A stretch of 64,000 nt of DNA from Enterobacter oligotrophicus (GCF_009176645.1 NZ_AP019007.1:2542001-2606000), one strand, 5' to 3'; shown: positions 37,848 through 50,950, numbered from the stretch's first letter. Program-made: numbers and translations. The notes: a model not told the origin generated them from the letters alone.

Positions 37848-38768
37848 CTAACTGAGCGTCTGGCTTAAGACAATCCCGACGACGAACAACAGGTTAGTCA
37901 GCAATGCGCCTTTTACCGTGCGTTCCAGCATCGGCGGCATGGCTGACGGGCTGAGTTCACGCATCACATATCGCGCCTGCTTAATCAGCAGCGGTGCGGC
38001 GAGCACAAACAGCCAGCCCCACAGGCTGTGCAGCGAGATCAGGTTAAACAGCGCCAGGCAGACCAGCGCGCCGATGAGCAGGCAGGCGTGGTAACGACGC
38101 GCGTTAACCGGCCCCAGACGCACAGCCAGCGTGTTCTTGCCGTTCTCACGGTCGCTGTCGATGTCGCGCAGGTTGTTGATATTCAGCACTGCCGTTGCCA
38201 GCAGGCCGCAGGCGGTCGCAGGCAGGAACAGGGCAGGGATAACGGTATGCGCCTGCAGATACCAACTGCCCATCACGCTCAGCCAGCCGAAGAACACCAG
38301 CACGGAAATATCACCGAGACCAATATACCCGTATGGACGCGTGCCGACGGTGTAGGTAATCGCCGCGATAATGGCGAGCAGGCCCAATACCAGGAAACCG
38401 ATGAAGTCGCTGGTGGTTTTTGAGGCGACGGTGACGAGCGCCAGACCCGACAGGCAAATCAACACCACGGTGATAATCAACGCCCGCTTCATTTGTGCCT
38501 GGGTAATGACCCCTTTCTGCATCCCACGCAGCGGCCCGATGCGGTCAGGTTTATCGCTGCCTTTCACCGCATCGCCGTAGTCGTTGGCGAGGTTGGAGAG
38601 AATTTGCAGCAGACCAGCGGTGATCAATGCCAGCCCGGCGACCAGCGGATCGAAATGTCCCTGCCACCAGGCAAGGGCAGAGCCAACAATTATTGCGGCA
38701 AAGGCCAGAGGAAGCGTTTTCGGACGCAGACTTTCGAGCCACGCCTGAGTACGGCTGATGTCAGTCAT
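37848..38768 (-). CDS. menA: 1,4-dihydroxy-2-naphthoate polyprenyltransferase
   Basis: The 306-residue UbiA-family membrane protein has the prenyl-diphosphate motif NLANDYGDAVKGSDKPDR and a second Asp-rich region NINNLRDIDSDRENGKNT. It prenylates 1,4-dihydroxy-2-naphthoate to demethylmenaquinone. E. coli MenA has 308 residues. It lies downstream of hslVU after a terminator. Confidence 0.95.
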   Translation of the reverse strand: MTDISRTQAWLESLRPKTLPLAFAAIIVGSALAWWQGHFDPLVAGLALITAGLLQILSNLANDYGDAVKGSDKPDRIGPLRGMQKGVITQAQMKRALIITVVLICLSGLALVTVASKTTSDFIGFLVLGLLAIIAAITYTVGTRPYGYIGLGDISVLVFFGWLSVMGSWYLQAHTVIPALFLPATACGLLATAVLNINNLRDIDSDRENGKNTLAVRLGPVNARRYHACLLIGALVCLALFNLISLHSLWGWLFVLAAPLLIKQARYVMRELSPSAMPPMLERTVKGALLTNLLFVVGIVLSQTLS

Positions 38769-38782
38769 AGTTATTTAGCCAA

Positions 38783-38809
38783 TAAAAAATGGGGGCAATA
38801 GCCCCCATC
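38783..38809 (-). terminator. hslVU terminator
   Basis: On the minus strand GATGGGGGC-TATT-GCCCCCAT is followed by TTTTTATT, 30 bases after the hslU stop and just before menA. Confidence 0.9.
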
Positions 38810-38837
38810 AACAGTGATGAAAATGCATTGAACGCGA

Positions 38838-40172
38838 TTATAGAATAAAACGGCTCAGATCTTCATCTGCCACTAACGCATCCAGATGTTTGCTCACATA
38901 TTCTGCGTCGATGGTAATGGTTTGACCGTTAAGGTCGCTCGCGTCATAAGAGATATCTTCCACCAGGCGTTCCAGCACGGTGTGCAGACGACGCGCACCG
39001 ATGTTTTCGGTGGTTTCGTTCACCTGCCATGCGGCCTGGGCGATACGTTTGATACCGTCTTCAGTGAACTCGAGGTTTACGCCTTCGGTCGCCATCAGCG
39101 CTTTGTACTGCACGGTGGCAGAAGCATTCGGCTCGGTCAGGATACGTTCGAAATCTTCGGTGGTCAGCGCCTGCAGCTCAACGCGGATTGGCAGACGACC
39201 CTGCAGTTCCGGGATCAGATCGGACGGGCTGGCAACCTGGAACGCGCCGGAGGCGATAAACAGGATGTGGTCCGTTTTCACCATACCGTGCTTGGTAGAG
39301 ACGGTGCAGCCTTCTACCAGCGGCAGCAGGTCGCGCTGAACGCCTTCGCGGGAAACATCCGGGCCGGAACTGTTGCCGCCGCGTTTGCAGATCTTGTCGA
39401 TTTCGTCGATAAACACGATACCGTGCTGCTCAACCGCGTCGATAGCGTCCTGTTTCAGCTCTTCCGGGTTTACCAGCTTCGCCGCTTCTTCTTCAATCAA
39501 CAGCTTCATCGCGTCTTTGATTTTCAGCTTACGCGCTTTCTGCTTCTGGCCGCCCAGGTTCTGGAACATGGACTGCAGCTGGCTGGTCATCTCTTCCATG
39601 CCAGGAGGAGCCATGATTTCCACACCCATTGGTGCGGCAGCGAGATCGATCTCAATCTCTTTATCGTCCAGCTGGCCTTCACGCAGTTTCTTGCGGAACG
39701 CCTGACGCGCTGCGGAAGGTTCAGCCTGCTGTTCGGCCTGGCCCCAGTTGTTTTTTGCCGGTGGGATCAGCACGTCGAGAATGCGCTCTTCCGCCATCTC
39801 TTCGGCGCGGTAGCGGTTTTTCTCAATAGCCTGGACGCGCACCATCTTGATCGCCGAGTCGGTCAGATCGCGGATGATGGAGTCCACTTCTTTACCCACA
39901 TAGCCCACTTCGGTGAACTTGGTGGCTTCTACTTTGATAAACGGTGCGTTAGCCAGTTTCGCCAGACGACGGGCGATTTCGGTTTTACCGACACCCGTCG
40001 GGCCGATCATCAGAATATTTTTCGGTGTGACTTCGTGGCGCAGCTCCTCATCAAGCTGCATACGACGCCAGCGGTTACGCAGGGCGATAGCCACGGAACG
40101 CTTGGCGTTATCCTGGCCGATAATGTGTTTGTTCAGTTCGCTGACAATTTCGCGTGGGGTCATTTCAGACAT
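38838..40172 (-). CDS. hslU: ATPase subunit of the HslUV protease
   Basis: The 444-residue AAA+ unfoldase (E. coli 443) has Walker [10 protein letters not shown] near residue 58, Walker [11 protein letters not shown], and the conserved tail DEDLSRFIL that inserts into HslV. The variable I domain lies at about 110-240. It unfolds substrates for the HslV peptidase in the cytoplasm. It follows hslV by nine bases. Confidence 0.98.
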   Translation of the reverse strand: MSEMTPREIVSELNKHIIGQDNAKRSVAIALRNRWRRMQLDEELRHEVTPKNILMIGPTGVGKTEIARRLAKLANAPFIKVEATKFTEVGYVGKEVDSIIRDLTDSAIKMVRVQAIEKNRYRAEEMAEERILDVLIPPAKNNWGQAEQQAEPSAARQAFRKKLREGQLDDKEIEIDLAAAPMGVEIMAPPGMEEMTSQLQSMFQNLGGQKQKARKLKIKDAMKLLIEEEAAKLVNPEELKQDAIDAVEQHGIVFIDEIDKICKRGGNSSGPDVSREGVQRDLLPLVEGCTVSTKHGMVKTDHILFIASGAFQVASPSDLIPELQGRLPIRVELQALTTEDFERILTEPNASATVQYKALMATEGVNLEFTEDGIKRIAQAAWQVNETTENIGARRLHTVLERLVEDISYDASDLNGQTITIDAEYVSKHLDALVADEDLSRFIL

Positions 40173-40181
40173 GGGAGATCC

Positions 40182-40712
40182 TTACGCTTTAGACGGTAAT
40201 TCTTCGATGGTGTGGTTGTGGTTGGTATAGATGCAGATATCACCTGCAATATCCAACGCTTTCACCGCGATATCGCGCGCGTTCATGTCGGTGTTTTCCA
40301 ACAGCGCGCGGGCAGCAGCCTGGGCATAAGGGCCGCCAGAGCCGATGGCAATCAGGTCGTTTTCTGGCTGGATCACGTCGCCGTTACCGGTGATGATCAG
40401 CGAGGCGGTTTCATCGGCTACTGCCAGCAGCGCTTCGAGCTTGCGCAGCATGCGGTCAGTACGCCAGTCTTTTGCCAGCTCAACGGCAGCTTTCACCAGA
40501 TGACCCTGGTGCATCTCCAGTTTGCGTTCAAACAGTTCAAACAGCGTGAAGGCATCAGCCGTGCCGCCTGCAAAACCGGCGATCACTTTGTCGTTGTAGA
40601 GACGACGTACTTTCTTCACGTTGCCTTTCATGACGGTATTACCCAGCGTGGCCTGGCCATCACCGGCGATTACCACATGGCCGTTACGGCGTACACTTAC
40701 TATTGTTGTCAC
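40182..40712 (-). CDS. hslV: Peptidase subunit of the HslUV protease
   Basis: The 176-residue proteasome-like peptidase starts at GTG and reads [20 protein letters not shown]. Thr2 becomes the N-terminal nucleophile after Met removal. [14 protein letters not shown] is a family motif. Length equals E. coli HslV. It is the first gene of the heat-shock operon hslVU, with a sigma-32 promoter and a leader hairpin upstream. Confidence 0.97.
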   Translation of the reverse strand: MTTIVSVRRNGHVVIAGDGQATLGNTVMKGNVKKVRRLYNDKVIAGFAGGTADAFTLFELFERKLEMHQGHLVKAAVELAKDWRTDRMLRKLEALLAVADETASLIITGNGDVIQPENDLIAIGSGGPYAQAAARALLENTDMNARDIAVKALDIAGDICIYTNHNHTIEELPSKA

Positions 40713-40747
40713 GAGCAGACCCCCTGGTTACAGAATCGGGAAACAGA

Positions 40748-40771
40748 AGCCCCGAGCCTGTGCTCAGGGCT
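40748..40771 (-). promoter_or_regulatory. hslV mRNA leader hairpin
   Basis: AGCCCCGAG and CTCAGGGCT pair with one wobble across a six-base loop in the untranslated leader of hslV, about 40 bases before its start. A stem-loop that stabilises this message is described in E. coli. Confidence 0.7.
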
Positions 40772-40782
40772 GAATAGAATGA

Positions 40783-40810
40783 TAGATGGGGGGGATTTTG
40801 GGGGTTTCAA
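40783..40810 (-). promoter_or_regulatory. Sigma-32 promoter of hslVU
   Basis: On the minus strand GTTGAAAC, then an AT/C-rich spacer, then CCCCCCCATCTAT fits the heat-shock promoter pattern CTTGAAA-N(11-16)-CCCCATNT. The -35 element lies over the end of ftsN. Confidence 0.85.
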
Positions 40811-41742
40811 CCCCCGGATGCGAGTCGAATGCAGTTTGTGTGACCAGCCACTTTCAAACGGGAAATCGTCCCGTCGGCATTTTCTTTGCCTTTGACCGGG
40901 CCAATCACCACGCGATTCCAGCCGTTATTGGTGGTAATGCGTGAATCAAATCCTTCAAATGCCAGCTGAGCACGCACCGTTTCGGCCTGCTCTGCGCCTT
41001 TAAACGAACCGCACTGCACCATCCAGCGGCGTTCGTCTTTTTTCTCGGCCGTCTGCTTCGGCGCTTCCGTCTCTTTGGTGACGGGCGCGGCCTGCTGCGT
41101 TTTCGGCTGCTGCGCGGTGGTATGCGCTGGCGTCTGCAGCAGATCCTGATATGGCTGAGCCGCTTGCTTTTGCGGCTGGGCTTTCGGCTGCTGCTGCGGT
41201 TGCGTACGAGGCTGCTGCACCGGCTGCGTTTGCGCCCACTGCTGTTGTTGCTGAACTTGTTGCTGAGCCTGACGCTGGCGCTGCAATGTTTGCTGACGCT
41301 GCGCTGGCGTTTGTTCATTCCACGGCACTTCGTTCAGCTGCGTAGGCTGCTGGCGCATATCGGCCTGCATCTGCGCCAGCAACTGACGTTGTTCATCAGT
41401 CAGTTGATCGGCATTTTTCACTTCACCACCGGCAGACGGCTCGGTAGGCGCGCGAACGCCAGGCTGGCGGCTTTCCAGCTCTTTAATATAGCGCCAGCGC
41501 TCTTCAGGCTTCGGCGGCAGACCGTTTCCGGCAACCTTGTTGCCCTGAAGCGCGTCGGACTCTTCTTTTTTATGGTGCGTGATGAAGTACAGGCCGCCAA
41601 TAAAGGCCACCAGTACAGCCGCAGCAATGGCGACCATTGCTGGCGAGACAGCAGGCAAATTACGCTGTTTGCTTTTTGAACTACTCTTTTTGCGTCGCGA
41701 AGGTGCCGGCTGGCCGCGACGTACATAATCTCGTTGTGCCAC
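40807..41742 (-). CDS. ftsN: Essential cell-division protein FtsN
   Basis: The 311-residue protein starts at GTG and reads MAQRDYVRRGQPAPSRRKK. It has a short cytoplasmic tail, one membrane helix (about 34-54), a periplasmic essential segment including PPKPEERWRYIKELE, a long Gln-rich linker (about 115-215), and a C-terminal SPOR domain (DERRWMVQCGSFKGAEQAE to the end) that binds denuded septal murein. E. coli FtsN has 319 residues; the difference lies in the linker. Confidence 0.95.
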   Translation of the reverse strand: MAQRDYVRRGQPAPSRRKKSSSKSKQRNLPAVSPAMVAIAAAVLVAFIGGLYFITHHKKEESDALQGNKVAGNGLPPKPEERWRYIKELESRQPGVRAPTEPSAGGEVKNADQLTDEQRQLLAQMQADMRQQPTQLNEVPWNEQTPAQRQQTLQRQRQAQQQVQQQQQWAQTQPVQQPRTQPQQQPKAQPQKQAAQPYQDLLQTPAHTTAQQPKTQQAAPVTKETEAPKQTAEKKDERRWMVQCGSFKGAEQAETVRAQLAFEGFDSRITTNNGWNRVVIGPVKGKENADGTISRLKVAGHTNCIRLASGG

Positions 41743-41835
41743 TATCGTTTCGCTGTATTTATTCGTTCGTCAGCCCGCCATGTTACTTAAGCGGCGGGGC
41801 TTTGACCAGATAAGGGTGTCCGAAAGGCATTTACT

Positions 41836-42861
41836 TTAAGTCAATGCCTGGGTAGAACCGCGCACAATCAGCTCGCAGTCCAGTAACCGTGAGCCACTGC
41901 TAACTGTTTGACCATGCAGTTGATCCAGCAGAAGAAGCATGGCTTCGCGGCCAATTTGATAGCGCGGTTGCGCGACGGTTGAGAGCGGCGGATCGCAAAA
42001 TTCCGAAAGCGAAATATTATCGAAGCCGATAATCGACAGGTCTTTCGGCACCCGCAGGCCGCGACGTTTGGCATATGAGAGTGCGCCCAGCGCCATCACG
42101 TCGCTGTGACAAAACACAGCGGTAGGTGGCTCCGGCAATGCCAGCAGTTTCTCCAGCGCCAGCCCACCGGCTTCAAAGGTGAAATCACCGCGTGCGATAT
42201 AGTGTGGATCAACCGTGGCACCGGCGCGACGCAGCGCCTGAACATAACCCTGCAGGCGGTAGTGGCACAGTGGCATCTCTTCTGGTCCGGCGATACAGCC
42301 AATGCGTTTATGCCCCAGCTCCTGAAGATAATTCACGGCGTTAAAGGCGGCGGTCAGGTTGTCGATGTGAACGGTCGGCAGCTCCAGCTCCGGCGCAAAC
42401 TCGTTAGCCATTACCATCGGCGGTAAGTTGCGCTGCTCTTCGATGCTGGCATCAAACGGCAGGCGCGAGCCAAGCAGCAGCATGCCGTCAATCTGCTTGG
42501 TAATGATAAGATCGATAAAGGTTTTTTCCTGCTGATTCTGGTGCGCGCAGTCGCCAATCAGTACCAGGTAGCCCTGCTCAGCCGCCGTCACTTCGATTCC
42601 ACGGATGATTTCACTGAAGAAGGGATCGCAAATGTCCGGCACAATCACCAGGATGGTACGCGATTCATTGCGTTTAACGTTGCGCCCCATTACCTGCGGG
42701 AAGTAACCCACCTCAATCGCCGCCTGTTCTACCCGATTTCGGGTCGCCTGAGAGACTTTATCCGGGTTCATTAATGCGCGGGATACGGTTGCCGTAGAGA
42801 CTTGTGCTTTCTGGGCAACGTCTTTCATGGTCGCTGTGGCAACCTCTTTCCTGGACTTCAA
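41836..42861 (-). CDS. cytR: LacI-family repressor of nucleoside genes, CytR
   Basis: The 341-residue protein has the E. coli CytR length when started at TTG 42861, which has GAGGAGAA eight bases upstream. Earlier in-frame starts would add residues absent in E. coli. The helix-turn-helix is TMKDVAQKAQVSTATVSRALMNP and the ligand domain follows. It represses nucleoside uptake and catabolism genes together with CRP, and cytidine relieves it. Confidence 0.95.
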   Translation of the reverse strand: MKSRKEVATATMKDVAQKAQVSTATVSRALMNPDKVSQATRNRVEQAAIEVGYFPQVMGRNVKRNESRTILVIVPDICDPFFSEIIRGIEVTAAEQGYLVLIGDCAHQNQQEKTFIDLIITKQIDGMLLLGSRLPFDASIEEQRNLPPMVMANEFAPELELPTVHIDNLTAAFNAVNYLQELGHKRIGCIAGPEEMPLCHYRLQGYVQALRRAGATVDPHYIARGDFTFEAGGLALEKLLALPEPPTAVFCHSDVMALGALSYAKRRGLRVPKDLSIIGFDNISLSEFCDPPLSTVAQPRYQIGREAMLLLLDQLHGQTVSSGSRLLDCELIVRGSTQALT

Positions 42862-42980
42862 CGTCTTCTCCTCGCCTGAACACCGAACTGCGGACACACC
42901 ATTTTTACAGATAGTTTATGAGAGCGGTTACAGAATTTTCATAAAAAGTGTGAAGCGTGTTGAATTTTTTCGATCCGTAT

Positions 42981-45305
<2,325 letters not shown>

Positions 45306-45376
45306 TTACATTCAACATCGCGTGGTGTCTGGCGTTAGGGCTGGAAGAGCGACGCGGCCTTAACTGAGGTTCTCCC

Positions 45377-45589
45377 ATGAAAAAAGATATTCACCCGAAA
45401 TACGAAATGATTACTGCAAACTGTTCTTGCGGTAACTCTATCCAGATCCGCTCTACCGTGGGCCACGATCTGAACCTGGACGTGTGCGGCAAATGCCACC
45501 CGTTCTACACTGGTAAGCAGCGTGATGTTGCAACCGGTGGCCGTGTTGACCGCTTCAACAAGCGTTTCAGCATTCCGGGCGCTAAATAA
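45377..45589 (+). CDS. rpmE: Ribosomal protein bL31 (zinc-binding form)
   Basis: The 70-residue protein begins [20 protein letters not shown] and has the four zinc cysteines (C16, C18, C37, C40), so it is the zinc-binding rather than the zinc-free paralogue. It bridges the ribosomal subunits. The ribosome site is GAGG. A strong bidirectional terminator follows. In E. coli yiiX lies next; it is absent here. Confidence 0.97.
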   Translation: MKKDIHPKYEMITANCSCGNSIQIRSTVGHDLNLDVCGKCHPFYTGKQRDVATGGRVDRFNKRFSIPGAK

Positions 45590-45598
45590 GTTTCCCGA

Positions 45599-45629
45599 AA
45601 AAAAGGCACCGCAAGGTGCCTTTTTTTTA
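45599..45629. terminator. Terminator shared by rpmE and metJ
   Basis: AAGGCACC-GCAA-GGTGCCTT is flanked by A and T runs, so it works on both strands between the convergent rpmE and metJ. Confidence 0.93.
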
Positions 45630-45637
45630 TCCAAATC

Positions 45638-45955
45638 TCAGTATTCCCACGTATCCGGGTCGATACCCAGTTCACGCATGATCACCTTCGCCTCTTCCGG
45701 GATTTCATCACTGCGCTCTTTACGCAGATCTTCATCGTTCGGCAACGGTTGACCGGTAAACGCATGCAGGAACGCTTCGCAAAGCAGTTCGCTGTTGGTT
45801 GCGTGACGCAGGTTATTCACCTGACGACGCGTACGTTCATCGGTGAGGATCTTCAACACCTTCAGAGGAATGGAAACCGTAATTTTCTTTACTTGTTCAC
45901 TCTTCTTACCGTGCTCAGCGTATGGGCTGATATATTCGCCGCTCCATTCAGCCAT
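45638..45955 (-). CDS. metJ: Methionine repressor MetJ
   Basis: The 105-residue ribbon-helix-helix protein matches E. coli MetJ ([30 protein letters not shown]). The beta-ribbon [13 protein letters not shown] contacts operator DNA. With S-adenosylmethionine it represses methionine biosynthesis genes, including the divergent metB and its own gene, through the met boxes at 46141-46172. Confidence 0.98.
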   Translation of the reverse strand: MAEWSGEYISPYAEHGKKSEQVKKITVSIPLKVLKILTDERTRRQVNNLRHATNSELLCEAFLHAFTGQPLPNDEDLRKERSDEIPEEAKVIMRELGIDPDTWEY

Positions 45956-46140
45956 GAGATACCTTTAATCCTCTCAGTCATTAATCTAAAGGTGCAAACC
46001 GATAACCGTCGGTTTTGAACCGTAATCTTGTCTAGTTTACCGTAGAGACGATACCGAGGCACGGATATTGCCGCTGCAGCGTGCACTAAAGCATATAATT
46101 TTAACGGCTATTTGCGCATTGCTCAATCTATACGCAAAGA

Positions 46141-46172
46141 AGTTTAGATGTCCAGATGTATTGACGTCCATA
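46141..46172. promoter_or_regulatory. MetJ operator (four met boxes) of metJ and metB
   Basis: Tandem eight-base boxes AGTTTAGA, TGTCCAGA, TGTATTGA, CGTCCATA resemble repeats of AGACGTCT and match the E. coli metJ-metB operator as remembered. The other part of the 275-base gap shows no gene. Confidence 0.85.
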
Positions 46173-46230
46173 CTTTCAATGTTTACTCTGGTGCCTGACT
46201 TTTCACCTCAATCGCCAGGAAGCCCTCACC

Positions 46231-47391
46231 ATGACGCGTAAACAGGCCACTATCGCAGTGCGTAGCGGATTGAATGATGACGAGCAGTACGGCTGCGTTG
46301 TCCCGCCGATTCATCTTTCCAGTACCTATAATTTCACCGGATTTAATGAACCTCGCGCGCATGACTACTCGCGGCGTGGCAACCCTACGCGTGATGTCAC
46401 CCAGCGCGCGCTGGCGGAGCTGGAAGGCGGCGCAGGCGCGGTGTTAACCAATACCGGGATGTCCGCCATTCACCTGGTGACCACGGTGTTCCTGAAACCT
46501 GGCGATCTGCTGGTTGCCCCGCACGACTGTTATGGCGGCAGCTATCGTCTGTTTGATAGCCTGGCAAAGCGTGGCTGTTACCGTGTGTTGTTTGTCGATC
46601 AAAACGACGAGCAGGCGCTAAAACAGGCGCTGGCAGAGCGGCCGAAGCTGGTTCTGGTGGAAAGTCCAAGCAATCCATTGTTGCGCGTGGTCGATATTGC
46701 GAAAATTTGTCAGCTCGCAAGGGATGCGGGAGCGATAAGTGTAGTGGATAATACGTTCCTCAGTCCGGCCCTTCAGAACCCACTGGCACTGGGTGCAGAT
46801 CTTGTATTGCATTCATGCACTAAATATCTGAACGGCCATTCTGACGTGGTGGCAGGCGTGGTGATTGCAAAAGATCCCGACGTTGTCACCGAACTGGCAT
46901 GGTGGGCCAATAACATTGGCGTCACGGCGGGGGCCTTCGACAGTTACCTGCTGTTACGCGGCATTCGCACGCTGTCGCCGCGTATGGACGTCGCGCAGCG
47001 CAATGCCCAGGCGATTGTCGATTTCCTGAAAACCCAGCCGCTGGTGAAGAAGCTCTATCACCCGTCGCTGCCGGAAAATCAGGGGCACGAGATTGCCGCG
47101 CGTCAACAGAAGGGCTTTGGCGCGATGTTAAGTTTTGAACTGGACGGTGACGAGCAAACGCTGCGTCGCTTCCTGAGCGGGTTGTCGCTGTTTACGCTGG
47201 CGGAATCATTAGGTGGGGTTGAAAGTTTAATCTCCCACGCCGCGACCATGACGCACGCAGGTATGGCACCGGAAGCACGTGCCGCTGCCGGGATCTCTGA
47301 GACGCTGCTGCGTATCTCAACCGGTATTGAAGATTCTGAAGATTTAATTGCCGATCTGGAAAATGGCTTCCGGGTCGCAGCCAAGGGGTAA
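46231..47391 (+). CDS. metB: Cystathionine gamma-synthase
   Basis: The 386-residue PLP enzyme equals E. coli MetB and begins MTRKQATIAVRSGLNDDEQ. The PLP lysine is in SCTKYLNGHSDVV (about residue 198). It condenses O-succinylhomoserine with cysteine to give cystathionine. It is the first gene of metBL; metL starts two bases after its stop. Confidence 0.98.
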   Translation: MTRKQATIAVRSGLNDDEQYGCVVPPIHLSSTYNFTGFNEPRAHDYSRRGNPTRDVTQRALAELEGGAGAVLTNTGMSAIHLVTTVFLKPGDLLVAPHDCYGGSYRLFDSLAKRGCYRVLFVDQNDEQALKQALAERPKLVLVESPSNPLLRVVDIAKICQLARDAGAISVVDNTFLSPALQNPLALGADLVLHSCTKYLNGHSDVVAGVVIAKDPDVVTELAWWANNIGVTAGAFDSYLLLRGIRTLSPRMDVAQRNAQAIVDFLKTQPLVKKLYHPSLPENQGHEIAARQQKGFGAMLSFELDGDEQTLRRFLSGLSLFTLAESLGGVESLISHAATMTHAGMAPEARAAAGISETLLRISTGIEDSEDLIADLENGFRVAAKG

Positions 47392-47393
47392 TC

Positions 47394-49826
47394 ATGAGTG
47401 TGATAGCGCAGGCAGGGGCGAAGGGTCGTCAACTGCACAAGTTTGGTGGTAGTAGTCTTGCTGATGTGAAGTGTTACCTGCGTGTCGCGGGGATCATGAC
47501 CGAGTATTCACAGCCGGGTGACATGATGGTTGTCTCTGCGGCGGGCAGCACCACCAACCAGTTGATTAGCTGGCTGAAACTGAGCCAGACCGATCGCCTT
47601 TCTGCGCATCAGGTGCAACAGTCTTTACGTCGTTACCAGAGCGAGCTGATTGCCGGCCTGCTGCCAGCAGACGTGGCGGACGGGCTGATCAGCGCCTTCA
47701 CGCACGACCTTGAGCGTCTGGCTGCATTGCTCGACAGCGGCATTACCGACGCGGTGTATGCTGAGGTGGTCGGTCACGGTGAAGTGTGGTCTGCCCGTCT
47801 GATGGCCGCAGTTCTGCAAAATCTGGGTGTTGAAGCCGCCTGGCTCGACGCGCGTGATTTTCTGCGCGCCGAGCGCGCCGCGCAGCCACAGGTGGATGAA
47901 GGCTTGTCTTACCCGCTGCTCCAGCAACTGCTGGTGCAGCATCCGGGCAAACGCATTGTAGTGACCGGCTTTATCAGCCGCAATAACGCGGGCGAAACCG
48001 TGCTGCTGGGGCGTAACGGCTCGGACTACTCGGCGACGCAAATCGGTGCGCTGGCGGGTGTTTCCCGCGTCACCATCTGGAGCGATGTGGCCGGTGTCTA
48101 CAGCGCGGACCCGCGCAAGGTGAAAGATGCCTGCCTGCTGCCGCTGCTGCGTCTGGACGAGGCCAGCGAGCTGGCGCGTCTGGCGGCACCGGTTCTGCAT
48201 GCGCGTACACTTCAGCCGGTTTCTGGTAGCGATATCGACCTGCAGTTGCGCTGCAGCTATACGCCGGACCAGGGCTCTACGCGCATTGAACGCGTGCTGG
48301 CCTCCGGTACGGGCGCGCGCATTGTCACCAGCCACGACGACATCTGCCTGATTGAGTTCCAGGTACCTGCGGGCCAGGATTTCAAACTGGCGCATAAAGA
48401 GATCGACCTGGTCCTGAAGCGTGCGCAGGTTCGTCCGCTTGCTGTTGGCGTTCACAATGACCGTCAGCTGTTGCAGTTCTGCTATACCGCTGAAGTGGCG
48501 GACAGTGCGCTGAAAATTCTGGATGAAGCGGGCCTGCCGGGCGAGCTTCGTCTGCGTCAGGGGCTGGCGCTGGTAGCGATGGTGGGCGCGGGCGTCACCC
48601 GTAACCCGCTGCACTGCCACCGCTTCTGGCAGCAGCTGAAAGGCCAGCCGGTTGAGTTTACCTGGCAGTCGGAAGAGGGTATCAGCCTGGTGGCCGTGCT
48701 GCGTAAAGGGCCAACTGAAAGTCTGATCCAGGGGCTGCACACCTCCCTGTTCCGCGCGGAAAAACGTATCGGCCTGGTGCTGTTCGGGAAAGGGAACATT
48801 GGTTCCCGCTGGCTGGAGCTGTTTGCGCGCGAGCAAGTTACGCTTTCGGCGCGTACTGGCTTTGAATTTATTCTGGCGGGCGTGGTGGACAGCCGCCGCA
48901 GCCTGCTGAACTACGAAGGGCTGGACGCCAGCCGGGCGCTTGCGTTCTTTAATGATGAAGCGGTCGAGCAGGATGAAGAGTCGCTGTTCCTGTGGATGCG
49001 CGCGCACCCGTATGACGATCTGGTTGTTCTGGACGTCACCGCCAGCGAGCAGCTTGCCGATCAATATCTTGATTTCGCCAGCCACGGTTTCCACGTCATC
49101 AGCGCCAATAAGCTGGCCGGGGCGAGCAGCACCGATAAATATCGCCAGATCCACGACGCGTTCGAAAAAACCGGTCGTCACTGGCTCTATAACGCCACCG
49201 TCGGCGCGGGCCTGCCGGTTAACCATACCGTGCGCGACCTGATTGAAAGCGGTGACAGTATTCTGGCGCTGAGCGGCATTTTCTCCGGCACGCTTTCCTG
49301 GCTGTTCCTGCAGTTCGATGGCACCGTTCCGTTCACCGACCTGGTGGATCAGGCGTGGCAGCAGGGTCTAACCGAGCCCGATCCGCGCGTTGATCTCGCC
49401 GGTAAAGACGTGATGCGTAAGCTGGTGATCCTGGCGCGTGAAGCGGGTTATGACATTGAACCAGGCCAGGTGCGCGTCGAATCACTGGTGCCTGCGGGTT
49501 GTGAAGAGGGGTCTGTTGACCACTTCTTCGAAAACGGTGATGAACTGAACGACCAGATGGTGCAACGCCTGGAAGCGGCAAACGAAATGGGGCTGGTGCT
49601 TCGCTACGTGGCGCGTTTTGAGGCGAACGGTAAGGCACGCGTGGGTGTGGAAGCGGTGCGTCCTGAACATCCGCTGGCGGCGTTACTGCCGTGCGACAAC
49701 GTTTTTGCCATCGAAAGTCGCTGGTATCGCGATAATCCGCTGGTGATCCGCGGGCCGGGAGCCGGGCGCGATGTTACCGCCGGGGCGATCCAGTCCGATA
49801 TCAACCGTCTGGCTAAGCTGCTGTAA
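47394..49826 (+). CDS. metL: Bifunctional aspartokinase II / homoserine dehydrogenase II
   Basis: The 810-residue fusion has an N-terminal kinase domain (HKFGGSSLADVK and NGSDYSATQIGALAGV) with a regulatory region to about 455, and a C-terminal dehydrogenase (VLFGKGNIGSRWLELF near 463, NATVGAGLPVNH). It catalyses two steps of the aspartate pathway to homoserine. Length equals E. coli MetL. It is co-transcribed with metB and repressed by MetJ. Confidence 0.98.
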   Translation: MSVIAQAGAKGRQLHKFGGSSLADVKCYLRVAGIMTEYSQPGDMMVVSAAGSTTNQLISWLKLSQTDRLSAHQVQQSLRRYQSELIAGLLPADVADGLISAFTHDLERLAALLDSGITDAVYAEVVGHGEVWSARLMAAVLQNLGVEAAWLDARDFLRAERAAQPQVDEGLSYPLLQQLLVQHPGKRIVVTGFISRNNAGETVLLGRNGSDYSATQIGALAGVSRVTIWSDVAGVYSADPRKVKDACLLPLLRLDEASELARLAAPVLHARTLQPVSGSDIDLQLRCSYTPDQGSTRIERVLASGTGARIVTSHDDICLIEFQVPAGQDFKLAHKEIDLVLKRAQVRPLAVGVHNDRQLLQFCYTAEVADSALKILDEAGLPGELRLRQGLALVAMVGAGVTRNPLHCHRFWQQLKGQPVEFTWQSEEGISLVAVLRKGPTESLIQGLHTSLFRAEKRIGLVLFGKGNIGSRWLELFAREQVTLSARTGFEFILAGVVDSRRSLLNYEGLDASRALAFFNDEAVEQDEESLFLWMRAHPYDDLVVLDVTASEQLADQYLDFASHGFHVISANKLAGASSTDKYRQIHDAFEKTGRHWLYNATVGAGLPVNHTVRDLIESGDSILALSGIFSGTLSWLFLQFDGTVPFTDLVDQAWQQGLTEPDPRVDLAGKDVMRKLVILAREAGYDIEPGQVRVESLVPAGCEEGSVDHFFENGDELNDQMVQRLEAANEMGLVLRYVARFEANGKARVGVEAVRPEHPLAALLPCDNVFAIESRWYRDNPLVIRGPGAGRDVTAGAIQSDINRLAKLL

Positions 49827-49837
49827 CGTCTGCATTT

Positions 49838-49871
49838 CCTTCTCCCTGTGGGAGAGGGGCGGGGTGAGGGC
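49838..49871. repeat. GC-rich palindrome, family copy 6
   Basis: CCTTCTCCC-TGT-GGGAGAGGG, followed by CGGGGTGAGGGC, shortly after the metL stop. Confidence 0.8.
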
Positions 49872-49982
49872 ATCAGACCGCACTCACCCCCCCATCATGA
49901 ACTCCCTTCATCTTCCCTGAGCATTCCTCACCGTTATTGTTGATTATTTCTGTTGACGTCACTCCGCTTTTCCGTCATTTTT

Positions 49983-50015
49983 ACATCTGGACGTCTAAAC
50001 GTATAGAAGTTCACA
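49983..50015 (+). promoter_or_regulatory. MetJ operator of metF
   Basis: ACATCTGG, ACGTCTAA, ACGTATAG, AAGTTCAC are imperfect tandem met boxes about 40-70 bases before metF, centred on GGACGTCTAAACGT. Confidence 0.75.
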
Positions 50016-50051
50016 ATACAACAAACAACGACATGCGATTGATAGAGGTAA

Positions 50052-50945
<894 letters not shown>

Positions 50946-50950
50946 CCATA

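Noticed and set aside
38886..40199. A 437-codon open frame antisense to hslU
   Set aside because: hslU is conserved over its full length on the other strand, and the shadow protein shows no recognisable motif.
47625..49226. A 533-codon open frame antisense to metL
   Set aside because: It mirrors the codon structure of a well-supported gene, has no ribosome site, and its amino-acid content (rich in Arg, Gln, His) is typical of an antisense shadow.
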